Assembly: GCA_017994425.1 (NCBI GenBank)
Contig: JAGOKS010000017.1
Coordinates: 1 to 34,710, forward strand
Source: Bacteroidales bacterium
GTDB lineage: Bacteria; Bacteroidota; Bacteroidia; Bacteroidales; WCHB1-69
DNA: 34,710 nucleotides
Direction: 5' to 3'
A program made the position numbers and the translations under genes. The notes below the pieces were generated by a model. The model worked only from the letters and a program-made list of their open reading frames with translations. It did not search any database and had not been told where the DNA came from. Shown one piece after another: positions 19,301-26,192 of the stretch; within the stretch, counting starts at the first letter, position 1; every line of letters begins with the position of its first letter.

Positions 19301-19891
19301 CACGTATTGGCATCGGGTGAAAATGTAAATATTTTAGTGTTAGACACTGAAGTATATTCCAACACCGGCGGTCAATCATCCAAATCTACTCCTGCAGGTG
19401 CCGTAGCTAAATTTGCTACTTCGGGCAAGAAAATCCGTAAGAAAGACTTGGGTATGATTGCCAAATCATATGGTTATGTGTATGTAGCACAAGTAGCCAT
19501 GGGTGCCGGTCAAGCACAATATTTCAAAGCTATCAAAGAAGCCGAAGCCTATAACGGTCCTTCATTAATTATTGCGTATTCTCCTTGTATTAATCACGGT
19601 ATCAAAGCCGGCATGGGACGTACCCAAGAACAGGAAAAATTAGCCGTTGAAAGTGGATACTGGCATTTATGGCGATTTAATCCGGAACTCGAAGAAAAAG
19701 GAGAAAACGGATTTATCCTGGATAGCAAAGAACCCGATTGGAATAAGTTCGACGATTTTATAATGAGTGAAGTACGTTATAATTCCTTAGTCAAGACCTT
19801 TCCGGAAGAAGCTAAAATTTTGTTTAAAGCAACCAAAGAAAACGCACAATGGCGTTATAACGGCTATAAAAAATTAGCGGAAGGAAAATAA
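16343..19891 (+). CDS. nifJ: Pyruvate:ferredoxin (flavodoxin) oxidoreductase
   Basis: A 1182-residue single-chain PFOR that converts pyruvate and CoA to acetyl-CoA and CO2, passing electrons to ferredoxin or flavodoxin; central to fermentative anaerobes. Domain order is normal: substrate domain (YPITPSSTMAE near residue 33), the alpha/beta domain (VIAMGSVTETIQ), the gamma domain, two 4Fe-4S motifs CIQCNQCSMVCP (near 695) and CTGCGNCADVCP (near 751), then the TPP domain with a further cluster motif beginning CAGCGETPY (near 820), GDGWAYDIGFGGLDH (near 973) and SNTGGQSSKSTP. No truncation is seen. It has its own promoter and a strong terminator. A 252-codon open frame on the other strand is a shadow of this gene. 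Confidence 0.98.
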   Translation: MAEKKFMTCDGNYAAAHVAYMFSEVAAIYPITPSSTMAEYIDEWSAGGRKNIFGEPVKVVEMQSEAGAAGAVHGSLQAGALTSTFTASQGLLLMIPNMYKISGELLPGVFHVSARALAAQALSIFGDHSDVMSTRQTGFAMLATGSVQEIMDLAPIAHLTAIKTRVPFLHFFDGFRTSHEVQKVEEPNQEIMASLIDKKALKAYRDNALNPEHPVTRGTAQNPDIYFQTRELQNKYYDVLPDIVADYMKQISKITGRNYAPFTYYGAKDATQVVIAMGSVTETIQTVVDRLIKEGKKVGMVNVHLYRPFSVKYLGEVLPETVERICVLDRTKEQGANGDPLYLDVVEAFANCKDIPANNKPLIVGGRYGLSSKDTTPAHILSVFQNLETKEPKNQFTISIVDDVTHRSLPLLPDIMVLPEGTFEAKFYGLGADGTVGANKNSIKIIGDNTQKYSQAYFEYDSKKSGGFTCSHLRFGNHPIKAPYLVGTPDFVAVHVPSYLTKYDCLRGLKKGGTLLYNSPCCAEETKKQLPDYVKKQLAVNNIKMYIIDATAIAEEIGLGGRTNTILQSAFFKISEVIPYNLAVEQMKKFIVKSYGRKGENIIKMNYAAVDRGGDVVKVDIPAEWANIEVKKEKDTRNIPDFIKNVMEPMTAQKGNDLPVSAFLGWEDGTFPAGTTAYEKRGIAVNVPEWIPENCIQCNQCSMVCPHAAIRPVVMNAEEKKNAPAGMKTLEMKTPKEMMGMHFRMQVSVLDCTGCGNCADVCPSKVKALEMKHLATQMSETNHWEYAQEKVSYKDYLVDKTANVKNSQFAQPLFEFSGACAGCGETPYIKCITQLFGEQMMVSNATGCSSIYGGSAPATPYCKNKRSGNGPAWANSLFEDNAEYGFGMAVATRQMRDRIERIMNEAITACNCCSDELKGLFKQWIEKRENTLESKKISDKIIPLAEKCDCSYCKDIVDLKHYLVKKSQWIFGGDGWAYDIGFGGLDHVLASGENVNILVLDTEVYSNTGGQSSKSTPAGAVAKFATSGKKIRKKDLGMIAKSYGYVYVAQVAMGAGQAQYFKAIKEAEAYNGPSLIIAYSPCINHGIKAGMGRTQEQEKLAVESGYWHLWRFNPELEEKGENGFILDSKEPDWNKFDDFIMSEVRYNSLVKTFPEEAKILFKATKENAQWRYNGYKKLAEGK

Positions 19892-19904
19892 AAACAATAT
19901 GTAG

Positions 19905-19940
19905 AAATCCCCGATTGTAACAATCGGGGATTTTATTTTC
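19905..19940 (+). terminator. Intrinsic terminator after nifJ
   Basis: A perfect 13-base-pair stem (AAATCCCCGATTG with CAATCGGGGATTT) around the loop TAA, followed by T-rich sequence. It lies 14 bases past the nifJ stop. Confidence 0.88.
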
Positions 19941-19972
19941 AATTATTCACTTATGCATAAAGAAATTTTATA

Positions 19973-19988
19973 AGATGTAAATACATCT
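19973..19988 (+). promoter_or_regulatory. Inverted repeat just before the SDR-fusion start
   Basis: AGATGTA and TACATCT flank AA, ending five bases before the ATG at 19994. No clear TAnnTTTG element is visible in this gap. It could be an operator or a hairpin that masks the start; neither is proved by sequence. Confidence 0.35.
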
Positions 19989-19993
19989 GTTTT

Positions 19994-21484
19994 ATGATTA
20001 AAAAGAATATTTTTTTAACCGGAGCCACCGGTTTAATGGGAACAGCAGCTTTGCATGAGTTCTGTATGCGATTAGACAGATTTAATCTAACACTATTGGT
20101 GCGTCCGAGTAAGATAAATAGAAAGAAAATGGCTGCTTACCAACACAAGGGAGGTATCAACATTATTTGGGGGGATTTGTTAAATTATGAGGATGTATTG
20201 CGTTGTGTGAAAGGGATGGACATTGTTTTGCATGTGGGAGGTATGGTTTCACCTCAATGCGATAAACTCCCAAAAACAACACTCAAAGTGAATGTTAATG
20301 CTGCCAAGAATATTGTTAAAGCCATTAACGCGCAAGCCAATGCTGATAAGATTGCCTTGGTGTATATCGGTTCTATAGCTCAAACCGGACATCGCTCGGT
20401 TCCATATCATTGGGGAAGAACCGGCGATCCGCTTAATCCCGCTGTTTTCGACCATTATGCTTTGTCAAAATGTGAGGCTGAACGTATCGTGCTTGAGTCG
20501 GGAGTAAAAAAATGGGTGTGTTTGCGACAAAGTGGTGTTTTGTATCCTGATTTAATTTTAAACGGCTTAAATCCTATTATTTTTCACGTGCCTTTGGATG
20601 CCGTTGTCGAATGGGCTACCATTGACGATTCCGGCAGAGTGCTTGCCAATCTCTGTGAAGATAATGTTCCCGAGGAATTCTGGAATCGTTTTTACAATAT
20701 CAGCAGCGGTCCTTCTTATCGCTTGACATTCTATGATTTTGTGAAAAAATTATTAAAAATCACACATTGCCCGCCTCCCGAAAAAATCTTTAATCTGCAT
20801 TGGTTTGCCTTGCGTAATTTCCATTGTTATTGGTTTACCGATGCAGACGTATTGGAAAATTATTTGCATTTTAGAGCAAATATTCCCTGTGATGAGTATT
20901 TTAAACAATTACAAAAACATATTCCATGGTATTTTTCTTTGGTAAAAATCGTGCCTGCTTTTCTTATCAAAGCGGTGATGTATGTATTAGTGAATGATAC
21001 AAAGAACGGAACCATGAGTTGGATAAGACACCGCAATCAAGCGAGAATTTCGGCTTATTTCGGTTCTTACGAAAAATGGAAACAAATTCCTACCTGGAAA
21101 ATATATACCCCTTTACATCCGGAAAATGAACCTATTATTTTGAATCACGGGTATGATGAAAACAAACCTATATCGGAATTAGATATAAACGATATGAAGC
21201 AAGCAGCTACATTCAGGGGAGGACGTTGCTTGTCGGAAAAGATGATAAAAGGGGATATGGCCACCCCATTGGAATGGGAATGTCAATTTGGACATCATTT
21301 TACGGCTTCGCCGGCTTTGGTGTTATTGGGAGGGCATTGGTGCCCCGACTGTTTCCCGACGCCTTATAATTGTGATGTCATTGCCAAAGGCAACCCATTC
21401 TTTGCCCAAGCATGGTATGCTTCACATGATAAAAATGAATACAATGTGTACGATGAATCCATCTTTGATGGATGGGAAAAGTAA
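19994..21484 (+). CDS. SDR epimerase/dehydratase-like protein with C-terminal zinc-finger-like domain
   Basis: A 496-residue protein. Residues 1 to about 330 are an extended short-chain dehydrogenase/reductase: the NAD(P) loop FLTGATGLMGTAA (residues 7-19), the DIVLHVGGMVSP region and the catalytic pair Y155/K159 in HYALSKCEAE. The family includes sugar-nucleotide epimerases and dihydroflavonol-reductase-like enzymes; the substrate is unknown. From about residue 395 there is a second module: FRGGRCLSEKM, LEWECQFGHHFTASP, then GGHWCPDC. The spacing of Cys, Cys, His and the CPxC pair fits a treble-clef zinc finger of the GGxCLS / WxCxxGH / WCPxC type. No strong promoter was seen; nifJ's terminator separates it from nifJ. 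Confidence 0.8.
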   Translation: MIKKNIFLTGATGLMGTAALHEFCMRLDRFNLTLLVRPSKINRKKMAAYQHKGGINIIWGDLLNYEDVLRCVKGMDIVLHVGGMVSPQCDKLPKTTLKVNVNAAKNIVKAINAQANADKIALVYIGSIAQTGHRSVPYHWGRTGDPLNPAVFDHYALSKCEAERIVLESGVKKWVCLRQSGVLYPDLILNGLNPIIFHVPLDAVVEWATIDDSGRVLANLCEDNVPEEFWNRFYNISSGPSYRLTFYDFVKKLLKITHCPPPEKIFNLHWFALRNFHCYWFTDADVLENYLHFRANIPCDEYFKQLQKHIPWYFSLVKIVPAFLIKAVMYVLVNDTKNGTMSWIRHRNQARISAYFGSYEKWKQIPTWKIYTPLHPENEPIILNHGYDENKPISELDINDMKQAATFRGGRCLSEKMIKGDMATPLEWECQFGHHFTASPALVLLGGHWCPDCFPTPYNCDVIAKGNPFFAQAWYASHDKNEYNVYDESIFDGWEK

Positions 21485-21627
21485 ATTATATGAGAAAAGT
21501 GAGAGTATCATAATGCTATAATTTAGTCAAAAGTGCCTTATCTTAATAATTATGGCGTTGAATATGTACGAGTTGTAATATAATATTATTATTTTTCATA
21601 AAAGTGATTCTTTATTTAAAATAAGTG

Positions 21628-21635
21628 TACTTTTG
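21628..21635 (+). promoter_or_regulatory. Bacteroidota -7 element for the RRM gene
   Basis: TACTTTTG followed by C, about 36 bases before the ATG at 21671. Confidence 0.6.
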
Positions 21636-21670
21636 CTAAAATATTTTTAACTTATTTTATTTATTGTACA

Positions 21671-21970
21671 ATGAACATTTTTATTGGAAGTTTACCTTAC
21701 TCAGTGAAGGAAACAAATTTGAAAGAAATCTTCGAGAAATACGGAGAAGTAAGTTCTGCAACAGTTATTACTGATAAATTTTCAGGCAGAAGTAAAGGTT
21801 TTGGTTTTGTGGAAATGGATGATGACGCAGCCGCTCAAAAAGCGATTGATGAACTGAATGGTTCTGAAATGGAAGGACGTACTATCGTAGTGAATAAAGC
21901 TAACGAAAGAACAGAAGGTCCTCGTAGAAGAGACGACAGAAGAGACGACAGAAGAAGATCGAGATACTAA
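21671..21970 (+). CDS. Single-RRM RNA-binding protein
   Basis: A 99-residue protein with one RNA recognition motif: RNP2 IFIGSL at residues 3-8 and RNP1 KGFGFVEM at 42-49. A short Arg/Asp tail follows (RRRDDRRDDRRRSRY), which would add non-specific RNA contact. Bacteroidota generally lack Hfq, and small RRM proteins of this kind are known there as RNA-binding regulators; which RNAs this one binds cannot be read here. It is a single-gene transcript with its own promoter and terminator. Confidence 0.93.
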   Translation: MNIFIGSLPYSVKETNLKEIFEKYGEVSSATVITDKFSGRSKGFGFVEMDDDAAAQKAIDELNGSEMEGRTIVVNKANERTEGPRRRDDRRDDRRRSRY

Positions 21971-21992
21971 TACTACTTAATAACTAGTTTAT

Positions 21993-22023
21993 AAAGACTG
22001 CCTGCAACGGCAGTCTTTTTTTT
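21993..22023 (+). terminator. Intrinsic terminator after the RRM gene
   Basis: The 10-base-pair stem AAAGACTGCC / GGCAGTCTTT with loop TGCAAC is followed by a run of T, starting about 22 bases past the stop codon. Confidence 0.88.
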
Positions 22024-22079
22024 ATTATAAGAAATTATATGCTTTGTAATCGTAGAGGTAAAAACATAAAAAAAATATG

Positions 22080-22087
22080 TACTTTTG
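22080..22087 (+). promoter_or_regulatory. Bacteroidota -7 element for ridA
   Basis: TACTTTTG followed by CAA, about 37 bases before the ridA ATG. Confidence 0.6.
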
Positions 22088-22123
22088 CAAATTAAAATTT
22101 AATATTCATTTAATACTATCCTT

Positions 22124-22501
22124 ATGTCAAAAAAAATAATTCATACCGATAAAGCTCCTAAAGCCATAGGCCCGTATAGTCAAGCGATAGAAGCCAATGG
22201 AATGCTGTTTATTTCCGGACAAATCCCTATTATCCCTGAAACCGGATTAATGCCCGAAGGTATTGAAGCACAAACAGAGCAAGTAATGAAAAATATAGGT
22301 GCTATCTTACAACAAGCAGGCTACAGTTATAAAAATGTTATTAAGTCTACTTGTTTATTGAGTGATATGGCGAACTTTAAAGCCATGAATGAGGTTTACG
22401 GGAAATATTATCCTGCGGAACCACCGGCCCGTGCCGCCTTTTCCGTTAAAGGTTTGCCCTTGGGTGCCCTAATTGAAATCGAAACTATTGCAGTGAAATA
22501 A
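22124..22501 (+). CDS. ridA: RidA family enamine/imine deaminase
   Basis: A 125-residue RidA. These trimeric cytosolic proteins hydrolyse reactive 2-aminoacrylate and similar enamines released by PLP enzymes such as threonine dehydratase. Motifs are APKAIGPYSQAIEANGMLFISGQIP at the start, the trimer-core segment VIKSTCLLSDMANFKAMNEVY, and PPARAAF, whose arginine binds the substrate carboxylate. The C-terminal GALIEIETIAV is also typical. The C1 peptidase gene begins 30 bases after the stop with no terminator between, so they probably share a transcript. Confidence 0.95.
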   Translation: MSKKIIHTDKAPKAIGPYSQAIEANGMLFISGQIPIIPETGLMPEGIEAQTEQVMKNIGAILQQAGYSYKNVIKSTCLLSDMANFKAMNEVYGKYYPAEPPARAAFSVKGLPLGALIEIETIAVK

Positions 22502-22530
22502 AGTAAATCATAATATAAAATTACAATACA

Positions 22531-23721
22531 ATGAGAAAATTAAGTGTTTTATTGACAGCGTTCATACTGTCGTTTGTCTTTACAGCTCAAGCTCAAGATA
22601 CTGCCAAAAAAGAAGGCTATCAATTTACGGATAGTAAACGTTTGCCTGCAACATCGGTCAAATCACAAGACAGAGCCGGTACCTGTTGGTCGTGGTCAAC
22701 AATTTCCTATTTGGAATCGGAAATAATTCGTTTAGGCTATGATTCTGTCAGCTTATCGCCTATGTTTGTTGTCTGGAATACCTATAATGAAAAAGCCAAA
22801 CGCTATGTAAGAATGCATGGTAATTTAAATTTCGGACAAGGTGGCTCTTTTGCGGATGTGTTATGGGTGATAAAAAATTATGGCATTGTGCCTATATCGG
22901 TTTACAACGGATTAAATTACGGGGAAGATATTCATGCTCATGGTGAATTGGATGCTGTATTAAAAGCGTATCTAGATGCCATCATTCAAAATCCAAATAA
23001 GAAGTTGAGCACCGCCTGGCTACGAGGTTTCGATGCTGTTCTCGATGAATATTTGGGACCTATCCCCGAAAAATTAGCTCACAAAGGGAAAGAATATTCT
23101 CCCGGGACCTTCTATACCACTGCTACAGGCTTGAATATGGACGACTATGTCAGTTTGACTTCTTTTACCCATCATCCTTTTTATACGACTTTCCCCATTG
23201 AAGTCCCCGATAACTGGATAGGTGAAGTAAGTTATAATATCCCCCTTGAAGAATTAATGAATGTGATGGATAAAGCTATTGATAATGGCTATACTTTTGC
23301 CTGGGGAGCTGATGTTTCCGAAATCGGTTTTGTAAGACGCGGTAGCATTGCCATTGTCCCCGATTTTGATAATGTGGAAATGGCAGATGCCGAAATAGCT
23401 AAATGGACATCCATGCCGCAAAGTCAGAAAATTGCGGAATTCCTCAAAAATCCGGGTAAGGAAAAAGAAATAACACAAGAAATGAGGCAACTGGCTTTCG
23501 ATAATTACGAAACTACCGATGATCACGGTTTACACGTTATCGGTAAAGCTACCGATCAAAACGGAAATAAATATTTTATCGTGAAAAACTCATGGGGTGA
23601 GTACGGTGACTATAAAGGTTATTTATATGCTTCCTACAATTATGTAGCGTATAAAACATTGAATATCCTTATCCATAAAGATGCTCTTCCTAAGGATTTG
23701 AAAAAGAAATTAGGGTTATAA
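22531..23721 (+). CDS. Secreted C1 (papain/bleomycin hydrolase-like) cysteine peptidase
   Basis: A 396-residue peptidase with a signal peptide (hydrophobic to about residue 20, ending AQAQ). The catalytic Cys is C52 in DRAGTCWSWS, preceded by the oxyanion glutamine Q46. The catalytic His is probably H335 in HGLHVIGKA and the Asn is N353 in FIVKNSWGEYG. The large insert between Cys and His fits the bleomycin hydrolase/aminopeptidase C branch rather than short papain-like enzymes. A secreted form is common in Bacteroidales and would act on peptides in the periplasm. A strong terminator follows. Confidence 0.93.
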   Translation: MRKLSVLLTAFILSFVFTAQAQDTAKKEGYQFTDSKRLPATSVKSQDRAGTCWSWSTISYLESEIIRLGYDSVSLSPMFVVWNTYNEKAKRYVRMHGNLNFGQGGSFADVLWVIKNYGIVPISVYNGLNYGEDIHAHGELDAVLKAYLDAIIQNPNKKLSTAWLRGFDAVLDEYLGPIPEKLAHKGKEYSPGTFYTTATGLNMDDYVSLTSFTHHPFYTTFPIEVPDNWIGEVSYNIPLEELMNVMDKAIDNGYTFAWGADVSEIGFVRRGSIAIVPDFDNVEMADAEIAKWTSMPQSQKIAEFLKNPGKEKEITQEMRQLAFDNYETTDDHGLHVIGKATDQNGNKYFIVKNSWGEYGDYKGYLYASYNYVAYKTLNILIHKDALPKDLKKKLGL

Positions 23722-23737
23722 AATTCTATCAATGTAT

Positions 23738-23775
23738 AAAAAAAGGTGTCTGTTTGTATAGACACCTTTTTTTTG
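23738..23775. terminator. Bidirectional intrinsic terminator
   Basis: AAAAGGTGTCT pairs with AGACACCTTTT around an 8-base loop, with A-tract and T-tract extending the stem. It lies between the C1 peptidase gene (plus) and the broken thioredoxin-like gene (minus, ending at 23807) and can serve both strands. Confidence 0.85.
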
Positions 23776-23806
23776 TTGTAGGTGGGATAACATGCTATTC
23801 AATGTT

Positions 23807-24327
23807 TTATTTTTTGATAAAATCATTAGCAAAAGTCTTTAAATAATTGCTGACTTCAATAAGTTCGGAATTTTTGAATATTTTTTTGTAGGGGATGTGT
23901 TTTATGTGATTGTTTTTATTGTCGATAAAAAAACAGCGGGGAAAGTAGAAATGTTGTATTTTTTATAAAATGTTTTTCTTTGATTATCCTCAATATCATA
24001 TATTATTTTAAAATTCATGTTTGGAAAATTATTTTGCAAATTAGTTGTTTTACTCCTCATTCCCAAAACATCGTTTATGCTTCCTTTAATCATTACAAGG
24101 AATTGTATATTCCTGTTTTTTTTGACAAAATAATCACAAAATGAGAATAAAACTTTACTACACAAACTGCATCCGCCGCTTTCATAATATATCATTATAC
24201 ATTTTGAACTGTCGCAGAGGGAGATATTTTGGTTATCCATAGTTTGAGCGTAAAATCGTGATTGTGAATTTCCACTATATGAAAATCCAAGAATACATAG
24301 TAGAAGAAATATTCTTAAAGTTTTCAT
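23807..24327 (-). pseudogene. Thioredoxin-like secreted protein, frameshifted near the C-terminus
   Basis: From the ATG at 24327 the frame gives 141 residues and stops at 23902. It has a signal peptide (FLLLCILGFSYSGNSQS) and a CxxC site, C53 and C56 in SGGCSLCSK, after a strand typical of thioredoxin folds; a later STFPAVF fits the cis-proline strand. That strand is followed by a 7-base T run (23927-23933). Adding one T continues in another frame as FFIDNKNNHIKHIPYKK and runs about 45 residues to a stop at 23807, giving a normal 173-residue protein. So either the gene is broken, the base is a sequencing error, or slippage restores the frame. The TTG at 24333 is not needed. It lies two bases after the upstream gene's stop, so the two are co-transcribed. 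Confidence 0.75.
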
Positions 24328-24329
24328 AA

Positions 24330-25547
24330 TCAAAAAGTATGAGAAAATATATAGACGCTTAATATAGGATCGTTTTTTAAAAAATAAGCATTACTTTTAC
24401 TCCTATAATCTGATAATTTCATTCCTAATGGATATATATTACTGCTTTTGTTTTTAAGTATTATTATATTGGATGCAGTGAAAATATATTTGTCCCCTGA
24501 TGTAAAAGCTAAACCAAAAGATTTATTATGAATAATAGAATCTTCGTTCGTTATTATTTCAATAAAATCAATAATACTTTCTCTTGTAATTATCCAGCTG
24601 CTATCTTTCTTTTCCCAAATATCAACTTTTGTATTAGCATACAATTTATTTTCAACATTTGGTGATTGATAGACGCATAAAATTTTATTTGTATCTATAA
24701 AATATGTCCATAATTGCTGATTGATTTTTGGCAAATACTTTTCGACCGCTGCAATTATACATCCTGCTTCATTTCTAGGATATTTATTTACGATTTTATC
24801 TATGTTTTTTTGTTTCATCCTCATCCAAGGAACAGAATGTCTTTTAATAGAATAAAGAACTTCTAAATTTTGGTTATAAATGGTGGATTCATAATCCAAT
24901 CGTTGAGAAAACAAAATATGTCCGTTTTTTACATCAATCAAATGCATCGGATGAAAATAGGCAAATAAGGGATGCTGAAAATCAGGATGGATTTCCTTTA
25001 CTAATGTGTTATTTTCTATATCATACAAACATAAAACGACAGGAGGAATTTTATTATACATATACGTTAAGAATAATCTGTTGTCATCTACGAACCAACA
25101 ATCATTAAAAGAATGTTTAAACTCTATTTTCTTTTTGAAAACGAACTCATTATTAATCTTTTCATATATCAAAAGATAGGTATAAAATCCTAAAACAAGA
25201 TATTTCCCGTTAAAAGATATACATGAGAAACAAAAGTTGTTTTGCTTTTCAAATGTTTTATTTATACCATTGTAAAATAAAGAAATATTATCTATTGAAT
25301 TGTCAAATAGGTTTAAAAAATAAACATGTATGGAATCGTTTTTCTGAAATATGTTATAATTTGTAAAAATAAGGGTGTTATTCCATTCGCAAACAAGTGG
25401 TTTAAATCCACTCATCCATTGTTTCTCTTTAGGCATAAATAATATTGTATCTAAATGCAAAAACTGATGTGTGCTATTTGTACGTTGTTGAGCAAGAATT
25501 AAATTACTGATAAATATGCCTAAAATAATACTGCTAATAGTTTTCAT
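24330..25547 (-). CDS. Secreted protein of unknown function, possibly beta-propeller
   Basis: A 405-residue protein, not recognised at family level. It starts with a signal peptide (MKTISSIILGIFISNLILAQ). The mature part is rich in Tyr, Phe, Asn and Ile, with repeated blocks of beta-strand-like sequence: KYLVLGFYTYLLIYEKINNE, NRLFLTYMYNK..VLCLYDIENN, GHILFSQRLDYESTIYNQN and KILCVYQSPNVENKLYANT. Such four-strand blocks suggest a six-bladed beta-propeller, but that is inference. Bacteroidota often pair secreted propeller proteins with thioredoxin-like proteins, as here. No TAnnTTTG element lies close to the ATG; the nearest is at 25974-25981, over 400 bases upstream. Confidence 0.6.
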   Translation of the reverse strand: MKTISSIILGIFISNLILAQQRTNSTHQFLHLDTILFMPKEKQWMSGFKPLVCEWNNTLIFTNYNIFQKNDSIHVYFLNLFDNSIDNISLFYNGINKTFEKQNNFCFSCISFNGKYLVLGFYTYLLIYEKINNEFVFKKKIEFKHSFNDCWFVDDNRLFLTYMYNKIPPVVLCLYDIENNTLVKEIHPDFQHPLFAYFHPMHLIDVKNGHILFSQRLDYESTIYNQNLEVLYSIKRHSVPWMRMKQKNIDKIVNKYPRNEAGCIIAAVEKYLPKINQQLWTYFIDTNKILCVYQSPNVENKLYANTKVDIWEKKDSSWIITRESIIDFIEIITNEDSIIHNKSFGLAFTSGDKYIFTASNIIILKNKSSNIYPLGMKLSDYRSKSNAYFLKNDPILSVYIFSHTF

Positions 25548-26140
25548 GTGTTTTTTTATTTGTTAATAATTTGTCTAAACTATATTTTTAAATCTGTTTG
25601 AGTTTGCGTTTTGTTTAATTTTTTTAGCATTGCTATGCTACTTATTTACGCTTACGTTCATACCGACGTTTTTTAATGCTTGATAAAAGCTTGTTTTAGT
25701 TTGTTTTAAAATGTTTTGAGGGAACACCCTCTATAAAAGTTACCACCTCCCATACAAAGAAAGTCTTGTTTTTTTGTATTTGGGGAGGATAAATGTTTAA
25801 TGTTTTATGAAACAAGTGTGTTTTTTTGTCTAATAAACACACACAATAACTTCAAATTGTTGTAATCTCATATTGTGGTTAGATAGCAACATATTTTCTA
25901 TTTGCAGTAAATAGAAAACCAATCTTTTAGTTATATTTGAGGAAACCATGTATGTTTGTTTTAAAATTCTGCACAAAAATACTCTTTTTTTTATTAAGCT
26001 AAATCTTTTTTTACTTTTTTTTTAACCTTGACATTCATGTCTATACTTGTGATTTAGATTTTATATTGTTAAAGGTGTCTATGTTTTGTTATTATTTTTT
26101 GAATAATATTAACGGAAATAATATGCTGAAAAAAACATAA
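25548..26140. other. Gene-poor structured intergenic region
   Basis: About 590 AT-rich bases without a convincing gene. They contain GAGGG/CCCTC (25718-25731), CCTCCC plus ATACAAA pairing with TTTGTAT plus GGGAGG (25746-25788, three-base bulge), GTGTGTTT/AAACACAC (25816-25842), and a perfect 10-base-pair stem TTTTCTATTT/AAATAGAAAA with a 5-base loop (25894-25918). A minus-strand TATTTTTG lies at 25974-25981. Read from that site, the RNA would carry all of these hairpins and lead into the gene starting at 25547. A 39-codon open frame (25830-25949, minus) begins shortly after the site; its coding status is doubtful. Confidence 0.5.
25974..25981 (-). promoter_or_regulatory. Possible -7 element facing the propeller-like gene
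   Basis: The reverse strand reads TATTTTTG followed by TGC. If active, it would give a leader of about 420 bases before the ATG at 25547. A chance match in AT-rich DNA is possible. Confidence 0.35.
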
Positions 26141-26174
26141 AAAAAAAGGAAATGTTTTCATTTCCTTTTTTTTC
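26141..26174. terminator. Intrinsic terminator after tdh
   Basis: GGAAATG pairs with CATTTCC around TTTT, flanked by 7 or more A on one side and 8 T on the other, so it works on either strand. It lies about 20 bases past the tdh stop. Confidence 0.82.
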
Positions 26175-26192
26175 TTTATTATAGAATATTTC

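Noticed and set aside
25859..25890. A 32-base stretch starting GTTG and ending CAAC, like some Bacteroidota CRISPR repeats
   Set aside because: Only one copy is present, with no spacer spacing and no cas gene in the window.
25548..26192. A small exported peptide gene (NVEALA type) next to the propeller-like gene
   Set aside because: I looked on the minus strand for a signal-like short ORF and found only the 39-codon frame, which has no such features.
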